From: Branchiostoma floridae | Taxonomy: Eukaryota > Chordata > Leptocardii > Amphioxiformes > Branchiostomatidae | DNA length: 64,000 nt | Assembly (NCBI RefSeq): GCF_000003815.2 | Contig: NC_049989.1 | Location: forward strand, 14,276,555 to 14,340,554 | Reading direction: 5' to 3' | Shown: positions 60,901 to 64,000 of the stretch, in pieces | Position numbering within the stretch: the stretch's first letter is position 1 | Layout of the letters: the number at the start of each line of letters is the position of its first letter | Program-made: the position numbers and the translations under genes | The notes under the pieces: generated by a model | Databases searched by the model: none | What the model saw: the letters and a program-made list of their open reading frames with translations, nothing else | Told to the model about the DNA's origin: nothing

Positions 60901-63833
60901 TATTTTGTACCATATCTTTCTCATTGCCCCACCTGTCAGTCATAGTGCCAGTCAAATATTTGCTGTTTGCACAAGTCAGACCTGTTTTTGCTGTTGTCAG
61001 GGGGTGGGCTGGATTCCTTCACACAGCAAACAACCTCGCCTCACCTTTTGACCTAGATAAATTGATGATAACATGTTTAAATGTCCTATCTCCAGTAGGA
61101 GACGTATCAAGACTATTGATTGCTATACATTCATCAGGGCTCGAAATACTGGGTGCATGTGCACCCAGGTGCACCCAAAATTGGAGCTGTGCACCCAATT
61201 ATTTTCAGTGGGTGCACAGGGTGCACCCAAATATTTTCTAAGGTTTATGTATGGAAACATATCAAGTATACTAGTATACATCATATTCTCTTGACATCTA
61301 AGTGTTAGAAAGATAATAAAAATGTCTGTCATGGTACTTGTTTAAGAATTTGATAGCTTGTAACTAAGTTTTGTTACTAGGTTTTTTACATTCTACTTAA
61401 ATTTAAGTGGTGCACCCAAAAATTTTTTGGTGCACCCAATTTTTTAAGCTGGGTGCACCAGTGCACCTAATCCCAAAAATGAATTTCAAGCCCTGATTCA
61501 TGTAGCAAAGCTGGGAAGATTCAACTCCTTGTACTGAAGCAAATGCTTGTCATGAATTGAATTGCCCATTTGGTTCTCTGCTGGTGCAGCTGTATTACTA
61601 GTACAACCACCTTACAACAAGGTTTTGTTGCTTGGTTGTTGGAAGAAAATTCAAGAAATTGCTTGGTGTTCATAAAAGAACACACAATGTATAGAGAAGA
61701 GTAGGGGTGACCTGGCAGGGTTAGACAAGTCCATTAGCCCTATTCATTGTCCAGGGCAGGTGCATGACCTACCCCACTTGCCTGATCGGGCAAGTTAGAT
61801 TTTTCTCCATTGAGTGAGATTTTGATGTACTTGCTACTTTTCATTGTCATGGCATCAAACATGGTTTACACAGAAAGTGGAGTCATTAAAAAGAATTCCA
61901 TCGATGACCATGAAAATATGTAGAAAGTGTCATTTAAATTTTGGGCAAGTAAAAAGTTGGTTCGGGCAAGTAATTTTTTTATGTACTTTACAATAGGACA
62001 AGTCGTTTTTGAAAACATGTCCTACCCTGACTGGGGTACTTTGGTTGAAAATATGAGCTGTAGTGAAACTGCATTACAGTACCAGATAAGATAATGGCAA
62101 TATGCTTTGCCCTCAGTCTGAGCAAGGAGGTTGAAAAGGCCCCTTTTCAACCTCCTTGATCTGAGGCCGTCCTCTTACCTATTTTTACCTAAAAAAAACT
62201 ATAGGTTTGTATCAATCTAACTAAGCGGCAGCCTGCTGGTAAAATTTTTATCATGTGTCACACAACTGCTCAGTGTCCAGAGCTTACTGGACCTGTAAGA
62301 TAATGACCAGTGGAACAGCTGCTAGAAGCTTGACTTAGTCGGGGTAGTGAAATATTAACCTGACTCTACATTCCAATGGACATAAACAGATCAGGGCTGA
62401 TGTTAAACAGTTTCTGAAGTCTCTTAGGAAACCCTTCAGCTGGATACATTATTGGTTAATCAACAACTTGCACAAGTGGTTATATGCTTTATTTAATTAA
62501 ATGCCAGGCTTTGGTACCTAGGAGCGAAACATATGGCTTGAACAAAATGGCATTTCTTTGCTCATAGGTCGTTTAATCAACCTAGTGTTGTGAATTCAAA
62601 CCTTCTCAAGTTGTAGATGTTTAGCCTTGGTACCATCCTCTTTAGGAACTGCTCGCTCATTCTTTTTTGCTAAGGTTTAATAGTAAGAGAAAAGACTGAG
62701 GCAGCGGTTACTATAAAGGATGGTGATCCAGGCTAGCACTAGTAGATTTTGACCTGACGATACTTATCAAGACTTACAATGAAGACCATATAGGACTGCA
62801 GTTAGTCAAAAAACCTGACCATCCAGATTGAGATGATATCCAGGGGTGTCAATTTTTCCTAAGGGACAGAAAATGAGCCACCATGTGACTGTCATATGAC
62901 TGGTCACATGAAGAATAACAATAACTATGTCCTTTATTTTGTGCCAGTGTCTTTATTGTGTAAACTTTACAGTAAAGGATAAAAAGACAAAAGAAGAATG
63001 AGTGCAGACAACAGACACTGGTCTATAGAGTTTTTCTACATTAAGCAAAACAAAGACGAGAAGAACCAAAGAATTTCTGTAAAACGATGCGCAAAGAATG
63101 AAAGATTTTCTACTCATACGACAGTTGTTCACAAACACACTTAACATTGTTGGGGTCTGATTTTGAGTTGAAAGTGTACCTGTTTCCTATACAGCCACAT
63201 GTTTCCTGTCTATGTTAGATGATACTCTATCTTGCCTTGCAAGCTGTAACACATGTCCCAAAATATGGATCTTTATTCACAACCAGGATCTGTGTATAAT
63301 TTTGACAGCTGGCTTTTTGGTGACCTCCTCATTGCAATTCAGTCCGGTACTTTTCCACACCAGTAGTACTGTAGCTAAGGTGTCGCTGCTAATATTGTGG
63401 TCCCATACGGCCAAAAAAAAACATGTGGTCCCAACCGTAACAGTCCCTTGTTAAGAAGTGATTTTCCAACATGATGTTTTCCAAAATAGCTACCATGTAC
63501 TTAGCGTCAAAAAACTAAATTATTTTTAATGCTGTTGGTAAACACTACATTAAAGTCAGAGATACACGTAGTGACCTGGTTGACCAATCAGCATGCAGTA
63601 GTCATCCTCGGTTTTCCAAAATGCAGCAACAATGTTTTGAACCATACAGATGAAGGTTGGCGTGACAGAGTTCAGTTTGTTTTTGACAAAACTTGTATCT
63701 GCGTTATAACTATCCTGTTCCAGACATGAATGCACTGTGACATTTCACATTTTAAATACAGATGTATTTTTTTCTCTCCTTGCAGCACGAGTTGTACATC
63801 CGTTCCTTCCATCTGTTGTCAGAGTTCCCTCCT
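54958..63833 (+). CDS. BCKDK: Branched-chain alpha-keto acid dehydrogenase kinase, 5' part (4 exons)
   Basis: BCKDK is a mitochondrial-matrix protein kinase of the PDK/BCKDK (GHKL-fold) family. It phosphorylates and inactivates the E1 subunit of the branched-chain keto acid dehydrogenase complex, limiting leucine, isoleucine and valine breakdown. Coding exons in the window: 54958-55161, 56089-56157, 60363-60473, 63786-63833; all boundaries are phase 0, for 144 codons (the human protein has 412).

The N terminus is a plausible mitochondrial presequence ([11 protein letters not shown]..., Arg/Lys with no acidic residues for 20 positions). Conserved blocks follow: [73 protein letters not shown]. 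These lie in the N-terminal four-helix domain; the ATP-binding GHKL domain must lie beyond the window edge. The start ATG has A at -3. Confidence 0.93.
55651..55674. repeat. CAA trinucleotide microsatellite in BCKDK intron 1
   Basis: A run of about eight CAA units. Intronic, no further signal. Confidence 0.9.
56307..56849. mobile_element. Foldback element with internal tandem units, BCKDK intron 2
   Basis: Ends are CAGGGGT and ACCCCTG. The left arm (about 56,361-56,510) consists of 42-bp-like units 'cgcacgaatcactatg...aatattatgaaatt', and the right arm (56,752-56,842) is their reverse complement with one unit fewer. ATGAA is found immediately outside each end (56,302-56,306 and 56,850-56,854), a likely 5-bp target duplication. 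The unique centre (about 56,520-56,740) includes AAGATGGCGG. No transposase is present. Confidence 0.7.
57439..57744. repeat. Perfect 153-bp tandem duplication, BCKDK intron 2
   Basis: Bases 57,439-57,591 and 57,592-57,744 are identical by eye over the full 153 bp. Because 153 is divisible by 3, a minus-strand frame of 140 codons (57,397-57,819) runs through both copies and shows a 51-residue repeat. I recognise no homology for it and see no splice or promoter support, so coding status is doubtful. Perfect identity implies a very recent event or an assembly artefact. Confidence 0.92.
58071..59060. mobile_element. TA-flanked inverted-repeat element, 990 bp, BCKDK intron 2
   Basis: The ends TAGGGCTTATTCACGTGACG and its inverted partner (59,038-59,060, ...cacgtgactgaataagcccta) are followed inward by a second inverted block ('gccgccatcttggggtcca' near 58,114 versus 'ggaccccaaaatggccgac' near 58,988). 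TA lies on each side (58,069-58,070; 59,061-59,062), as in Tc1/mariner-type insertions. No long open frame is present, so it is non-autonomous. Confidence 0.7.
59063..60362. other. Remaining BCKDK intron 2 sequence
   Basis: No exon or RNA gene is seen. A small foldback lies at about 60,003-60,089 ('agcctggagttttgtttgct' with an inverted partner 'caaagcaaacaaggct...ctccag'). Confidence 0.45.
61135..61495. mobile_element. Complete CAGGGCTYGAAAT element with 6-bp target duplication
   Basis: It starts CAGGGCTCGAAATACTGGGT and ends (complement) CAGGGCTTGAAATTC, flanked by ATTCAT on both sides (61,129-61,134 and 61,496-61,501). The sub-terminal regions are packed with 'gtgcaccca' and 'tgggtgcac' words in both orientations. 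It is 361 bp and non-coding. Partial relatives lie at 32,539-32,625 and 35,426-35,981. It lies in BCKDK intron 3. A CAGGG-type end is reminiscent of hAT elements, but those make 8-bp duplications, so the superfamily is open. Confidence 0.8.
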
Positions 63834-64000
63834 GTAAGTATTTCTGCAGAAAACTGACAGTATTGTACCACCTAATAATGACACAACATTAGACCAGAAC
63901 AACTTCTGCTGACATGTCGATGTAGGTTAGACATCCAGGTAATAAGATACGCCAAAAAGTAGTTACTCAAGCAACTGGATATGGTTTTGGAAACGGTCAG
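63834..64000 (+). other. Start of BCKDK intron 4 (window edge)
   Basis: A consensus donor gtaagt follows ...GAG TTC CCT CCT at 63,834. The remaining coding exons, including the ATP-binding domain, lie beyond the window. Confidence 0.7.

Noticed and set aside
1-64000. CRISPR arrays, operons, integrases or bacterial mobile elements
   Set aside because: Intron-exon structure and tRNA introns show a eukaryotic nuclear sequence; the tandem repeats lack the direct-repeat/unique-spacer pattern.

Overview
This is an animal nuclear genome window. Genes are split into many short exons with GT-AG introns, there are intron-containing tRNA genes, and the noncoding DNA is dense with small inverted-repeat transposons. 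The protein sequences look chordate-like, and the compact genes plus crowded miniature transposons suggest a cephalochordate such as a lancelet. That taxon call is inference, not proof.

Layout. Positions 1-9.8 kb hold no protein gene I can support, but carry two identical intron-containing tRNA-Lys(UUU) genes on the minus strand and several repeats. From 9,846 to 23,680 (+) lies a complete 17-exon gene for a mitochondrial-type Na+/Ca2+(Li+) exchanger (NCLX, SLC8B1 family). I rebuilt it exon by exon with consistent phases; the product is 657 residues. From 34,120 down to 29,577 (-) lies a 4-coding-exon GAS2 gene (calponin-homology plus GAR domain, 337 residues), convergent with NCLX. From 46,005 to 53,442 (+) lies a complete 12-exon secreted matrix metalloproteinase (758 residues) with a TATA-box promoter. 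From 54,958 (+) to the window edge lies the 5' part (4 coding exons) of branched-chain alpha-keto acid dehydrogenase kinase (BCKDK).

The four protein genes are functionally unrelated, as is normal in animal genomes: ion transport, cytoskeleton, extracellular proteolysis and mitochondrial amino-acid catabolism. Only NCLX and BCKDK share a predicted compartment, the mitochondrion.

The most unusual signals are as follows. NCLX has two introns with U12-type (minor spliceosome) signals, one apparently AT-AA. A phase-1 intron sits at the same codon in both of its alpha-repeats. Copies of one NCLX exon end, with its splice donor, are scattered in the next intron beside a 42-bp minisatellite that recurs in a second intron. 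The metalloproteinase carries an Arg-Gly/acidic exon before its propeptide. A large set of miniature transposons is recognisable from inverted ends and target-site duplications, including a nested pair. A perfect 153-bp tandem duplication lies in a BCKDK intron.
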